Source: Alphaproteobacteria bacterium (GTDB taxonomy: Bacteria; Pseudomonadota; Alphaproteobacteria; UBA8366; Aestuariispiraceae). From it: a stretch of DNA of 64,000 bases. Below are positions 1 to 7,140 of this stretch, one piece after another. Under the pieces are notes generated by a model. It was not told the origin of the DNA and made no database searches. It saw only the letters and a list, made by a program, of their open reading frames with translations. How positions within the stretch are numbered: the first letter of the stretch is position 1; every line of letters starts with the position of its first letter. The translations under genes were made by a program, and so were the position numbers. The stretch is taken from positions 248,001-312,000 of the forward strand of contig JASJDC010000001.1 in assembly GCA_030065235.1 (NCBI GenBank). Direction: 5' to 3'.

Positions 1-69
1 GATTGGGCCGAGACGGCCCGGCGGGTTCAGGCGAGCCTGGCGCAATGCGCTATCGGCGCGGCGGCGTGA
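1..69 (+). CDS. C-terminal fragment of an unidentified upstream gene (partial)
   Basis: Frame 1 is open from the window edge to a TGA at 67-69 and encodes about 22 residues beginning DWAETARRVQ. The next gene starts two bases after this stop, which fits a tightly packed operon. The fragment is too short to name a family. That it is coding is inferred from the open frame and the spacing. Confidence 0.5.
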   Translation, partial: DWAETARRVQASLAQCAIGAAA

Positions 70-70
70 A

Positions 71-916
71 ATGCGCTTGCCCGCTTTCACGGACTCGTTT
101 GACGCCGATTGGCTCTCCCTGCGCGAGCCGGCCGATCGGGCCGCTCGCAATGAGAAGGTCGCAGCTAAGCTCAACGATTGGCGCGGCCGTCTGGGGTCGC
201 GGAAAGGCGCGGCCCTGAAAGTGGTCGATCTCGGGGCGGGGACCGGCTCAGCCCTACGGTATCTCGAACCGCGGATACCCGGGCCTCAGGACTGGACCCT
301 GGTCGAACGCGATCCCGACCTGATCGCCGAAGGCGCGCGGCGCTTGAAGCGTCAGGCGAGCGCCTGGGGCTACCGGCCGGCCGATCTCGCACAGGACGAC
401 CTTGTCGCGCTTGTCGCGGGCGCTGACCTGATCACCGGCTCGGCGTTGTTGGACCTTTGTTCCGCCGCGTGGATCAACCGGCTTGTCGCGGCCTGCGCCC
501 AGGCCGGCGCGGCGGCGTGGTTCAGCCTTAATGTGACCGGCGATAAACAATGGTCTCCGGCCGATCCGGCGGACTGGCTGGTCGAGCGCGCTTTCGCGCG
601 GGATATGCGCCGGGATAAGGGCTTCGGTCCGGCCTTGGGGCCCCAGGCCGGTTTCCAGGCGGCGGAAGCCTTCGCCCAAGCCGGATATAGCATCGCGTTG
701 GGGCCGTCCAACTGGCGGCTCGGCGCCGGGTCGGCCGCGTTGCAACGCGCCTATCTAAAGGGCTACGCGGAGGCCGCACGGGTGCAACGGCCGGACCTGA
801 CGCGCCGAATTTCAAATTGGCGGGCCGATCGCCTGCGCGCGGTTTTGGAGGGTCGCTCTCATATCCGGGTCGGCCATGTCGATCTATTCGCCGCGCCGTC
901 GGGCTCAAGCGCGTGA
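71..916 (+). CDS. Class I SAM-dependent methyltransferase
   Basis: A 281-residue protein. The glycine-rich motif I, VVDLGAGTGSALRYL, lies near residues 51-65 and is followed by an acidic residue (LVERDPDL) where the SAM ribose is normally bound, so a Rossmann methyltransferase fold is clear. No signal peptide or membrane segment is visible. The substrate cannot be read from sequence. The ATG begins two bases after the upstream stop and the gene ends in an overlap or near-overlap with the next gene, an LPG-synthase-like membrane protein, so the genes are probably co-transcribed. A role in modifying a small molecule or surface lipid is inference from that neighbour only. Confidence 0.8.
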   Translation: MRLPAFTDSFDADWLSLREPADRAARNEKVAAKLNDWRGRLGSRKGAALKVVDLGAGTGSALRYLEPRIPGPQDWTLVERDPDLIAEGARRLKRQASAWGYRPADLAQDDLVALVAGADLITGSALLDLCSAAWINRLVAACAQAGAAAWFSLNVTGDKQWSPADPADWLVERAFARDMRRDKGFGPALGPQAGFQAAEAFAQAGYSIALGPSNWRLGAGSAALQRAYLKGYAEAARVQRPDLTRRISNWRADRLRAVLEGRSHIRVGHVDLFAAPSGSSA

Positions 917-921
917 GGTTC

Positions 922-1833
922 ATGGATCGGGGCTGGCTCTGGCGGCTGGGCAAGCTCGCCATCATGATCGGCCTGTTTGGTGCGATCTTTGTCAGCATCG
1001 ACCGGCAGACCGTCCTCGACGCGTTCCGATCCGTGTCGCTGGTTTGGCTGGCGGCGGGGTTAACGCTGTCAATTCCGCAAATCCTGCTGTCGGCCTTGCG
1101 GTGGCGTTGGGTCAGCGCGAGTCTCGACCAACCGCTCCCGTTTAGCACTGCGGTCCGAGAATACTATGTCGCGAGCTTTCTCAACCAAATCCTGCCTGGC
1201 GGGGTTGCGGGGGAAGCGGCGCGTATCGTCCGGCGCGGTCGAGAATTGAGCCGCCAAGGGGCGGAGAGGGCCTATCGCGGCGCCGCCAAGTCGGTTGTCT
1301 TCGAGCGCGCCTCGGGCCAGGCGGTGATGATCCTGCTTTGCCTTCCGGGTCTGACCTTGATCGGCTTCGCCGCAGCGGTGACGGCGGCAGGCCCGCTGGC
1401 GGCGCTTTTGGCCGCGATCTTACTCCTGGGCGGGCGTCACATGGCGCGGTCAGAGCACGGCGTTGTCCGATTATGCCGCGAGTTTCGGCAGGCCCTGTTC
1501 GGCGACCGCAACTGGGCGCGTCACGGAGCCGCTTCGGCCCTGATCGTATTTTCCTACGTTCTTGTATTTTGGATCGCCGCGCGCGCGATCGGGGTCGGGC
1601 TGAGTTTCACGGATGCTTTGGTCATCCTGCCGCCGGCTTTGTTGGCGATGACGCTGCCGATCACGCCCGCCGGATGGGGGGTGCGCGAGGCGGTCAGCGC
1701 GGTGCTTTGGGGCGCGGCGGGGCTGTCTCCAGCGCTCGGCGTCACCGCCGCCATCGTCTATGGCGTCGTGACGCTGATCTCAACCCTGCCGGGATTGCTC
1801 TTCCTGGCTTTCTCCGGCCGCACCATGCGCTAG
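922..1833 (+). CDS. Lysylphosphatidylglycerol synthase TM-domain (UPF0104/AglD-like) membrane protein
   Basis: About 303 residues, nearly all hydrophobic membrane segments. The composition and the motif REYYVASFLNQILPGGVAGEAARIVR are typical of the LPG_synthase_TM family (UPF0104), found as the flippase-like half of MprF and in stand-alone proteins. The soluble aminoacyl-transferase half of MprF is absent, so it is unlikely to make lysyl-PG alone. The ATG at 922 was chosen. An alternative GTG at 913 overlaps the preceding TGA (GTGA), which would give translational coupling. Its stop overlaps the stop of the opposite-strand cyd remnant at 1830-1832. A role in lipid or glycolipid translocation is inferred from the family. 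Confidence 0.78.
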   Translation: MDRGWLWRLGKLAIMIGLFGAIFVSIDRQTVLDAFRSVSLVWLAAGLTLSIPQILLSALRWRWVSASLDQPLPFSTAVREYYVASFLNQILPGGVAGEAARIVRRGRELSRQGAERAYRGAAKSVVFERASGQAVMILLCLPGLTLIGFAAAVTAAGPLAALLAAILLLGGRHMARSEHGVVRLCREFRQALFGDRNWARHGAASALIVFSYVLVFWIAARAIGVGLSFTDALVILPPALLAMTLPITPAGWGVREAVSAVLWGAAGLSPALGVTAAIVYGVVTLISTLPGLLFLAFSGRTMR

Positions 1834-2441
1834 TCATAGCGCAGTTCGGTCGCCTTGCCGCGGAAGATGAAATAGGCCAGGACCGTATAGCCGATGATGA
1901 CCGGCGCCACGACGCAGGCCCCGACCAGGATAATGAACAGGCTGTCCGGCGCCGCGGCGGCCTCGTAGATCGTCAACCGTTCGGGCGCCACATAGGGGTA
2001 GAAACTGTAGGCCATGCTGAGATAAGAGAGCGCGAATAGACCGGTCGAGACGGCGAAAGGCAGCCAATTCAGCCGATCCTCGGCGAAGGGCATTCGACGC
2101 AGCATCCAGAAGAGCCAAAGCACCAGCGCGCCCGAAATCGCCGGCAGCGGCAGGATATAGAAGATCTCAGGCACGCTGAACCATTTGTCGAAGATGCGCG
2201 GCGAGACGAAAGGCGTGGCCACCGAGACCGCCGCGATGCCGAGGATGACGCCCCAGAGCCCGCCGCGCGACCAGCCGACCGCCTTACTCTGCAACGCGCC
2301 TTCGCCATTTTGCGCGAACCGCAGGCGAAAGAAGAAGAGCACCCAGCCGAGCGCGATCGTGATCGTTGGGAACAGAATGTGGAACGAGATGTTCGCCGCG
2401 AACTGGATGCGGCTGAGCAAAAGCGTGTCGAATGTTTCCAT
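1830..2441 (-). pseudogene. In-frame cydA-cydB chimera (cytochrome bd oxidase remnant)
   Basis: A 203-residue open frame. Residues 1 to about 42 match the start of CydA: SRIQFAANISFHILFP, including His21, which aligns with the haem-ligating His19 of E. coli CydA, then the first membrane helix. From about residue 46 (GEGALQSKA) the sequence is the C-terminal half of CydB: TPFVSPRIFDKWFS, the FYPYVAPERLTIYEAAA segment, and the ending VIIGYTVLAYFIFRGK. Everything between, which is most of CydA and the first half of CydB, is missing, yet the frame is intact to the normal CydB end. The other CydA haem ligands are gone, so it cannot be an oxidase. AGGGGG sits eight bases before the ATG. A deletion is most likely; a retained small membrane protein or a misassembly is possible. 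Confidence 0.75.
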
Positions 2442-2453
2442 CTTGGCGGCCCC

Positions 2454-2591
2454 CTAGCGCCGCGTCGGCAGGGTCGGGATCACGACGCTGGCCTTGTCGA
2501 TCAGGCCGGCGATCCGGCCGCCCAGGGTCAATAATTTGACGAGCCGCTCGGTCTCAAGCTTTTCCATCTCTTCGTAAAACCCGGTCAACAT
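2454..2591 (-). CDS. Possible small protein (45 aa) upstream of the cyd chimera
   Basis: A 45-codon frame starting MLTGFYEEMEKLETERL and ending IPTLPTRR, with AAGGGAG nine bases before the ATG. It ends 12 bases before the cydA/cydB chimera start on the same strand. The same frame stays open further upstream, through ARIAELRELVE, to the end of the preceding gene, so the true start could be an alternative codon. The charged first half could be a short helix and the second half is moderately hydrophobic. No family is recognised. It is smaller than usual annotation cut-offs. Confidence 0.4.
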   Translation of the reverse strand: MLTGFYEEMEKLETERLVKLLTLGGRIAGLIDKASVVIPTLPTRR

Positions 2592-2677
2592 TTCGACCAG
2601 CTCCCTTAATTCGGCGATGCGCGCCTCGGCATAGCCGTCGCCGGCGCGCCTGAGGCTGCGTTGGTTTTGCGGAGGCT

Positions 2678-4354
2678 TTAGCCGGCGTCCGGCGTCCCGA
2701 TCGGCGGGGCGCAGTCCTCCGCCGGCGCGGCGTCGCCGAAATGTAGGACGAGCCTTTGTAGGATCAATTCCATGCTATAGAGCGGGCCGTCGCGGTCCGG
2801 ATCGATCCCGTCATTATAGCCGTCTTGCAGGAAGCAGCGCAGGATATCGTCCCGGCCCGTGAACAGATGGATCGGCACCGAATGGCCGCCCAGATCGTTG
2901 CTGATCACCGTCCAAGGCTGATGGTCGCCCATCACGATGACGATATCGTCCGGTGTCGTATGCCGATCGACAAAATCCAGCGCGCTGCGCAGGCTGTAGG
3001 AGACGCCGTCGATATAGCCGTCGAGCGGGGTGGCCCAATCCTGACGCGTGAAGCTTCCCGCCGCCTCGGCCGCCGGGGCCCAGGCCTCCCGGACCATCAA
3101 ATCGTCGCGATTCTCCAGGAAGGGCGGTATGGGGATGAAGGGATAGTGACTGCTGACCAGCGCGATCTGCGCGTATCTCGGTCCCGCCGATGGCAGAAGC
3201 GACGGCACGCGTTCCAGCGTGAATTGGTCGGGAATAAAGAAATAGCCGAATTCGACGCCTGAATAGCCGAAGTCCTGCGCCACAAAAGTCCGGTCGAATT
3301 TCAACAGTACGCCTTCCGGCCAGAGCCGCCTGATGCCCGGCATAAAGACCGACGTGTCATAGCCGCTGCGCCGCATGATGGTGGACAGCATATCGAGATC
3401 GGATTGCAGGAAAGCCCGATACTCCAAGTTCTCGTCGATCCAAGCCCCTGTCGTCGTCGTCAAATGAGCAAGCCAGCTCAACCCGCCGAAGGTTGAAGAT
3501 CGCACCAGGGTAGACGCGACGCCCCGTCCATCCGCCGCAAAGCTCTGCGCATAGTCTGCATAAAGCGCGTCGATCCGCGCACGATGCTCCGGACGCCTCA
3601 AGATGCTGGCGCCGTAGGACTCGATGAATATCAAGTAGACATCGGCGCCTTTGAGGCCGGGCAGGGTGGTCTGGCCGTCCCGCACCGCGCCGCGCTCTGC
3701 TCGGTAGGTCTCGACGATCAAGGCGCCATCGTCGATCCACAAGAGGGCGACGCGCGCATGATGGCGGGCGGCGCCCCAAACGGAGGCGCTGGTGAACGCG
3801 TCCCGTGGCTCAACCTGTCGCGCCTGGTCGAGCGCGCCCCCGGCCAAAAGGCAGAAGGCTACTACGGCCATCACCGCGCGGCCGCCGGCGCTTGTCGGCA
3901 ATCGGGAACCGATCGAAAAGCTATGCGCCGTCACCCAACCGGTCGCTGCGATCAACAGCGCGGCGGCAAGCAGGATTCCGGCGACCGCCAGGATCACGAT
4001 GGCCCAGCCCATCGATGCGGCGAGCAGGTCCAGAACATGCGGGATCTGCGCGGCGTCGAAGACCAAGTCGATGGATCGGCCGTAGATGGACTTGGCGGCC
4101 ATATCCATGACATGCAGGAAAACGCCCAGCGGCAACAGGATGACGGTGAGCAGCTTCAACGCCGGCCGCAAGACGGGGGCGGCTTGGGCCAAGAGGATGG
4201 CGGCGGCCAAGCCGAGCAACTCGACCGGCAGCAACGCGTACCAGCGCCAGTTCTGGCTATTCGCGGAAAACCCGGTATTGAGAACCAGGAATAAAGCGAC
4301 CCAGCCGATCAGCATCGCCCAAGTGAAAGCCGCCGCGCGGCGTCGTCGAACCAT
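2678..4354 (-). CDS. Membrane-anchored sulfatase-family enzyme (LTA synthase / phosphoethanolamine transferase-like)
   Basis: 558 residues. The first roughly 190 contain about five hydrophobic segments, followed by a periplasmic alkaline-phosphatase-superfamily domain. YLIFIESYGAS marks the first metal and nucleophile region. SSTFGGLSWLAHLTTTTG resembles the substrate-loop block of lipoteichoic-acid synthase-like enzymes. VIVMGDHQP near the end is the second metal-binding motif. Such enzymes transfer or hydrolyse phosphoglycerol or phosphoethanolamine groups on membrane glycans or lipids. The substrate here is unknown. The usual Thr nucleophile is not obvious, so activity is not assured. Next to surface-lipid type genes; envelope modification is inferred. 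Confidence 0.75.
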   Translation of the reverse strand: MVRRRRAAAFTWAMLIGWVALFLVLNTGFSANSQNWRWYALLPVELLGLAAAILLAQAAPVLRPALKLLTVILLPLGVFLHVMDMAAKSIYGRSIDLVFDAAQIPHVLDLLAASMGWAIVILAVAGILLAAALLIAATGWVTAHSFSIGSRLPTSAGGRAVMAVVAFCLLAGGALDQARQVEPRDAFTSASVWGAARHHARVALLWIDDGALIVETYRAERGAVRDGQTTLPGLKGADVYLIFIESYGASILRRPEHRARIDALYADYAQSFAADGRGVASTLVRSSTFGGLSWLAHLTTTTGAWIDENLEYRAFLQSDLDMLSTIMRRSGYDTSVFMPGIRRLWPEGVLLKFDRTFVAQDFGYSGVEFGYFFIPDQFTLERVPSLLPSAGPRYAQIALVSSHYPFIPIPPFLENRDDLMVREAWAPAAEAAGSFTRQDWATPLDGYIDGVSYSLRSALDFVDRHTTPDDIVIVMGDHQPWTVISNDLGGHSVPIHLFTGRDDILRCFLQDGYNDGIDPDRDGPLYSMELILQRLVLHFGDAAPAEDCAPPIGTPDAG

Positions 4355-4383
4355 CGCTGTCGTCTATACCGGCCAAACCGGGC

Positions 4384-4415
4384 CGGTCAATGAAGGTCAC
4401 GGTCAATGAAGGTAG
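4384..4415. repeat. Tandem direct repeat of about 16 bp
   Basis: CGGTCAATGAAGGT occurs twice in succession (4384-4397 and 4400-4413). On the minus strand the second copy includes the stop codon of the 142-aa gene, so a local duplication has copied the stop-codon context. Confidence 0.8.
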
Positions 4416-4831
4416 CGGTCATTCGCCGGTTGTGCGCCGTGCAGCACTTGGCCGACCCAACGGTCTTCGGCGACATAGGTTGGGAAATCCTCCCAATAGC
4501 CTTCGAAATCGCCGACCTGACCGGTCACGAAACGTTGCCGGTCGATATGGATCATCACCTTCCGCGTCTTGAATGTCTCGCCCGAGCGGAACGCGAAATA
4601 CCAAACGCCGACGCCGTTGAAGCCGAGCGAGATGCGGGGCGGTTCGGCCGTGGGGTCATGTCGGTTGACGCAGTAATAATCGATCGGGTCGTTCAGCGCG
4701 GCGCGGTCATAGAGCGCGAAGACCGTGACATCCGCCTCTTGCGCCAATCGATGCAGCTCTTTGGAAATCAGATCCGCCATGACTTTCTTCAAGGCGCGCG
4801 GGTCTTGGCCAGCGTCGGCGGGTAAAACCAT
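4403..4831 (-). CDS. Uncharacterised 142-aa protein
   Basis: The ATG at 4831 is preceded by AGGAG with eight-base spacing, which decides the start over an upstream in-frame codon. The product is soluble, with no signal peptide or membrane helix. It contains a predicted helical N-terminus (LISKELHRLAQEADVT) and a long beta-rich part with many aromatic residues (YYCVNRHD, VGVWYFAFRS, FEGYWEDFPTYV). No family is recognised. It stands alone between the membrane sulfatase gene (48 bases beyond its 3' end) and an AT-rich intergenic region with a perfect inverted repeat that may control it. Confidence 0.65.
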   Translation of the reverse strand: MVLPADAGQDPRALKKVMADLISKELHRLAQEADVTVFALYDRAALNDPIDYYCVNRHDPTAEPPRISLGFNGVGVWYFAFRSGETFKTRKVMIHIDRQRFVTGQVGDFEGYWEDFPTYVAEDRWVGQVLHGAQPANDRYLH

Positions 4832-4913
4832 CACCAAATCTCCTCTGCTGCTGTTTGAACGCAAGCACGAACTCTTCCTCTGCAAATAAAGTTCAGTGAT
4901 TTGGAAATAAAAT

Positions 4914-4950
4914 CAAGTAAACCTGAAAAGCGATAATTTGAGTTTACTTG
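4914..4950. promoter_or_regulatory. Inverted repeat, candidate operator
   Basis: CAAGTAAAC at 4914-4922 is repeated as its exact reverse complement, GTTTACTTG, at 4942-4950 with a 19-base spacer. It lies in the AT-rich gap between the divergent 142-aa gene and the methyltransferase-like gene. No T-tract follows, so an operator is more likely than a terminator. Confidence 0.5.
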
Positions 4951-5063
4951 CGAAATGTTTCAGCTGGCTGCGGCTGCGCTTTCAAAAGGCCGGTGCGCGG
5001 TTTTGACAAATGCGCGCGGCGCCAAGACCCTATCGCCGGTGCGTCGAGCGGAAAGGGCTTTTC

Positions 5064-5624
5064 TTGTTCAACGGAATAGACGGGACGCTGATCGGTTTCT
5101 TCACCGCACTGGCTCTGTTCGCGGCCGTCGCCGGGTCGATCCTGTGGTTCACAGTGCGGACCGGGTCGTCGCCGACGCCGTCCGGTCCGGCGCTGAGGCG
5201 CGCGATCCTAGCCGCGGTCGCGGAGGCGGAAGCGAACGCGCCGCCTGGGCCGATCATTGAAATCGGCGGCGGCTGGGGCGGACTCGCGCGCGCGCTCCAC
5301 CATCGCTTCCCGCACCGACCGGTCGTGGTTTTTGAGCCTTCTTGGGCGCCCTATTGGGTGAGCCGGCTGCTGAGCCCGCGTTCCGCCGCCAACCGTCCGC
5401 GCTTTAAGAATAGGGCGGTGCGATCGGAGGATCTGGCGGCCGGCGCCGTGGCGGTCGCCTATCTCGCGCCGGAGACGATGAAGCGGCTGGCGCCGCTCTT
5501 CCACGCGCTTCCGCCCGGCGCGGCGGTTGTCAGCGCCATGTTCGCGATTCCCGGATGGACGCCAGGAATGACGCTGACCGCCGACGATCTCTATAAAAGC
5601 CCCGTCTATCTGTATCGCACGTGA
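5064..5624 (+). CDS. Membrane-anchored class I methyltransferase-like protein
   Basis: About 186 residues from a TTG start at 5064, preceded by GGAAAGG at seven-base spacing. An upstream ATG at 5010 is in frame, but its first 18 residues are charged and lack an RBS. One N-terminal membrane helix (TLIGFFTALALFAAVAGSIL) is followed by motif I, IIEIGGGWGGLARAL, and an acidic strand-2 residue (VVVFEPSW). It resembles the larger membrane methyltransferase at 29358-30227. The substrate is unknown. Confidence 0.65.
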   Translation: MFNGIDGTLIGFFTALALFAAVAGSILWFTVRTGSSPTPSGPALRRAILAAVAEAEANAPPGPIIEIGGGWGGLARALHHRFPHRPVVVFEPSWAPYWVSRLLSPRSAANRPRFKNRAVRSEDLAAGAVAVAYLAPETMKRLAPLFHALPPGAAVVSAMFAIPGWTPGMTLTADDLYKSPVYLYRT

Positions 5625-5674
5625 CGGTCGTCTCGGCGCTCGCACTGGGCGGGCGAGTCCGGTAAATCTCGGCG

Positions 5675-6409
5675 ATGGATTGGCGCGACGACGGCATAGT
5701 GTTGAGCCTGCGCAAGCATGGCGAAAGCGGCGCGATCGCGGCGTTGCTGACGCGCGATCACGGGCGGCATGCCGGGCTGGTGCGCGGCGCGCGGTCGGCC
5801 AAGCTGCGCGGTGTGCTGCAGCCGGGCAATCTGGTGCGCGCGGACTGGCGGGCGCGCCTGGCCGAACATCTGGGGCATTTTACCATCGAGGCGCTGGAGG
5901 CGCGGGTTGCGCCCCTGTTGACCAGCCCCGGTCGGCTGGCGGCCCTGACCAGCGCCTGCGCGCTTCTCGACATCGCCCTGCCGGAACGCGCGCCAGTCCC
6001 CGAGATTTACGACCTCACCGACGCCTTGACCGAGCGTTTGGCGGACGATGACTGGGCCGAAGCCTATGTGAAATGGGAGGCGGCGCTGCTGGCCGCGCTC
6101 GGGTTCGGGTTGGACCTGAACGCCTGCGCCGCAACCGGGGTGACCGACGATCTGATCTTTGTCTCGCCCAAGAGCGGCCGGGCGGTCTCGCGGGAGGCGG
6201 GCGCGCCCTATAAGGAGCGCCTGCTGCGTCTGCCCGGTTTCCTGCTGCCGCGCCCGCAGACGGCGCCGCCAACGCCGGAGGACGTTGTGCGCGGCCTGCG
6301 CCTGACCGGTTATTTCTTGAATGAGCAAGTGGCGCGCCCCGGCGGTCAGACACTGCCGGACGCGCGGTCGCGGCTGGCGTCGATGATGGACCGCGACGCG
6401 ACGCGATGA
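5675..6409 (+). CDS. recO: DNA repair protein RecO
   Basis: 244 residues, the usual RecO length. The N-terminal OB-fold is visible in DDGIVLSLRKHGESGAIAALLTRDHGRHAGLVRGARS, and the helical C-terminal domain contains KWEAALLAALGFGLDLNACA and the LLRLPGFLL segment. RecO acts with RecF and RecR to load RecA on SSB-coated gaps. The zinc-binding cysteines of some RecO proteins are reduced here, as in many alphaproteobacteria. In related genomes recO usually lies just upstream of parC; here about 1.5 kb with two other genes separates them. Confidence 0.93.
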   Translation: MDWRDDGIVLSLRKHGESGAIAALLTRDHGRHAGLVRGARSAKLRGVLQPGNLVRADWRARLAEHLGHFTIEALEARVAPLLTSPGRLAALTSACALLDIALPERAPVPEIYDLTDALTERLADDDWAEAYVKWEAALLAALGFGLDLNACAATGVTDDLIFVSPKSGRAVSREAGAPYKERLLRLPGFLLPRPQTAPPTPEDVVRGLRLTGYFLNEQVARPGGQTLPDARSRLASMMDRDATR

Positions 6410-6513
6410 GCTTTCCGTCCGCCAGGAAACGAGGCGGAATCGCACCTACAAGCCAATACACTTTGCTGGACTATGAGGCGCGCCAATAGAGAACTAGAGA
6501 AACTGGGAATATT

Positions 6514-7011
6514 TCAGCTCAAGTCAGGCAGATGTAACGCCGCACTAACCGTGCTTCTGCTCTTCACCTCGCCGATGACAAAGTGCGTCGCGTGCGAGAC
6601 AACGTTCGCGTCCGAGTGCAGTATGCGGTCTACAAGGTCCGTGTAATGGTTCATATCGCGCAAATGGATGAGCAGAAAACAGCTCTCGTCGCCAGCGACC
6701 ATATAGGCGAGCGAAATTGCAGGCTCGACCCTTACAGAGTCCATAAACGCGCGGCGATGCTCTCGACCGTGGCGCTCCAGCCGCACTGCGACCAAGGCGG
6801 TCAAACCAAACCCCAAATACTGTGGATCGATTTCCGCGCTGATCCGGCGGATTGCTCCGGTCTCCTTTAGGCGGGCGACGCGGCGCAAACAGGCCGAGGG
6901 GGACAGCCCAATCAGATCGGCGAGTTCGACATTTGAAAGATCGGCGTTCTCCTGCAGGACTTTCAAAATCTTCAGATCGAACGGATCGAGATCGGCGCGT
7001 TCGGACAGCAT
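6514..7011 (-). CDS. Lrp/AsnC-family transcriptional regulator
   Basis: 165 residues from the ATG at 7011 (GAGGAA upstream). The N-terminal winged helix-turn-helix reads LDPFDLKILKVLQENADLSNVELADLIGLSPSACLRRVARL. The C-terminal RAM/AsnC ligand domain contains VAVRLERH and the glycine-containing turn VAGDESCFLLIHLRDM. Lrp-type proteins bind amino acids or related effectors and often regulate a divergent neighbour. The divergent gene here encodes an HD-domain oxygenase, and the gap contains palindromes, so local control is likely by inference. Confidence 0.9.
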   Translation of the reverse strand: MLSERADLDPFDLKILKVLQENADLSNVELADLIGLSPSACLRRVARLKETGAIRRISAEIDPQYLGFGLTALVAVRLERHGREHRRAFMDSVRVEPAISLAYMVAGDESCFLLIHLRDMNHYTDLVDRILHSDANVVSHATHFVIGEVKSRSTVSAALHLPDLS

Positions 7012-7051
7012 GCCGCAAAAAATTCCTCTTCCTCTCCAAATGGGCAATTTT

Positions 7052-7061
7052 AATGCGCATT
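7052..7061. promoter_or_regulatory. Palindrome in lrp/HD-gene divergent region
   Basis: AATGCGCATT is a perfect 10-base palindrome, flanked by GCAAT on the left and ATTGC on the right, giving a larger imperfect dyad. It lies 41 bases upstream of the Lrp-type regulator start. A Lrp operator is inferred. Confidence 0.45.
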
Positions 7062-7066
7062 ATTGC

Positions 7067-7093
7067 TCGATTCTAGTCGAATCGAGCGCTCGA
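7067..7093. promoter_or_regulatory. Nested palindromes upstream of the HD-domain gene
   Basis: TCGATTC (7067-7073) pairs with GAATCGA (7079-7085), and TCGAGCGCTCGA (7082-7093) is a perfect 12-base palindrome overlapping it. Both are upstream of the ATG at 7141. They could be operator half-sites for the divergent Lrp-type protein. Confidence 0.45.
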
Positions 7094-7140
7094 TGCTTGA
7101 TAATTTTGCGCTACGTGAATTCCTTGAACGGAGAAGAACT

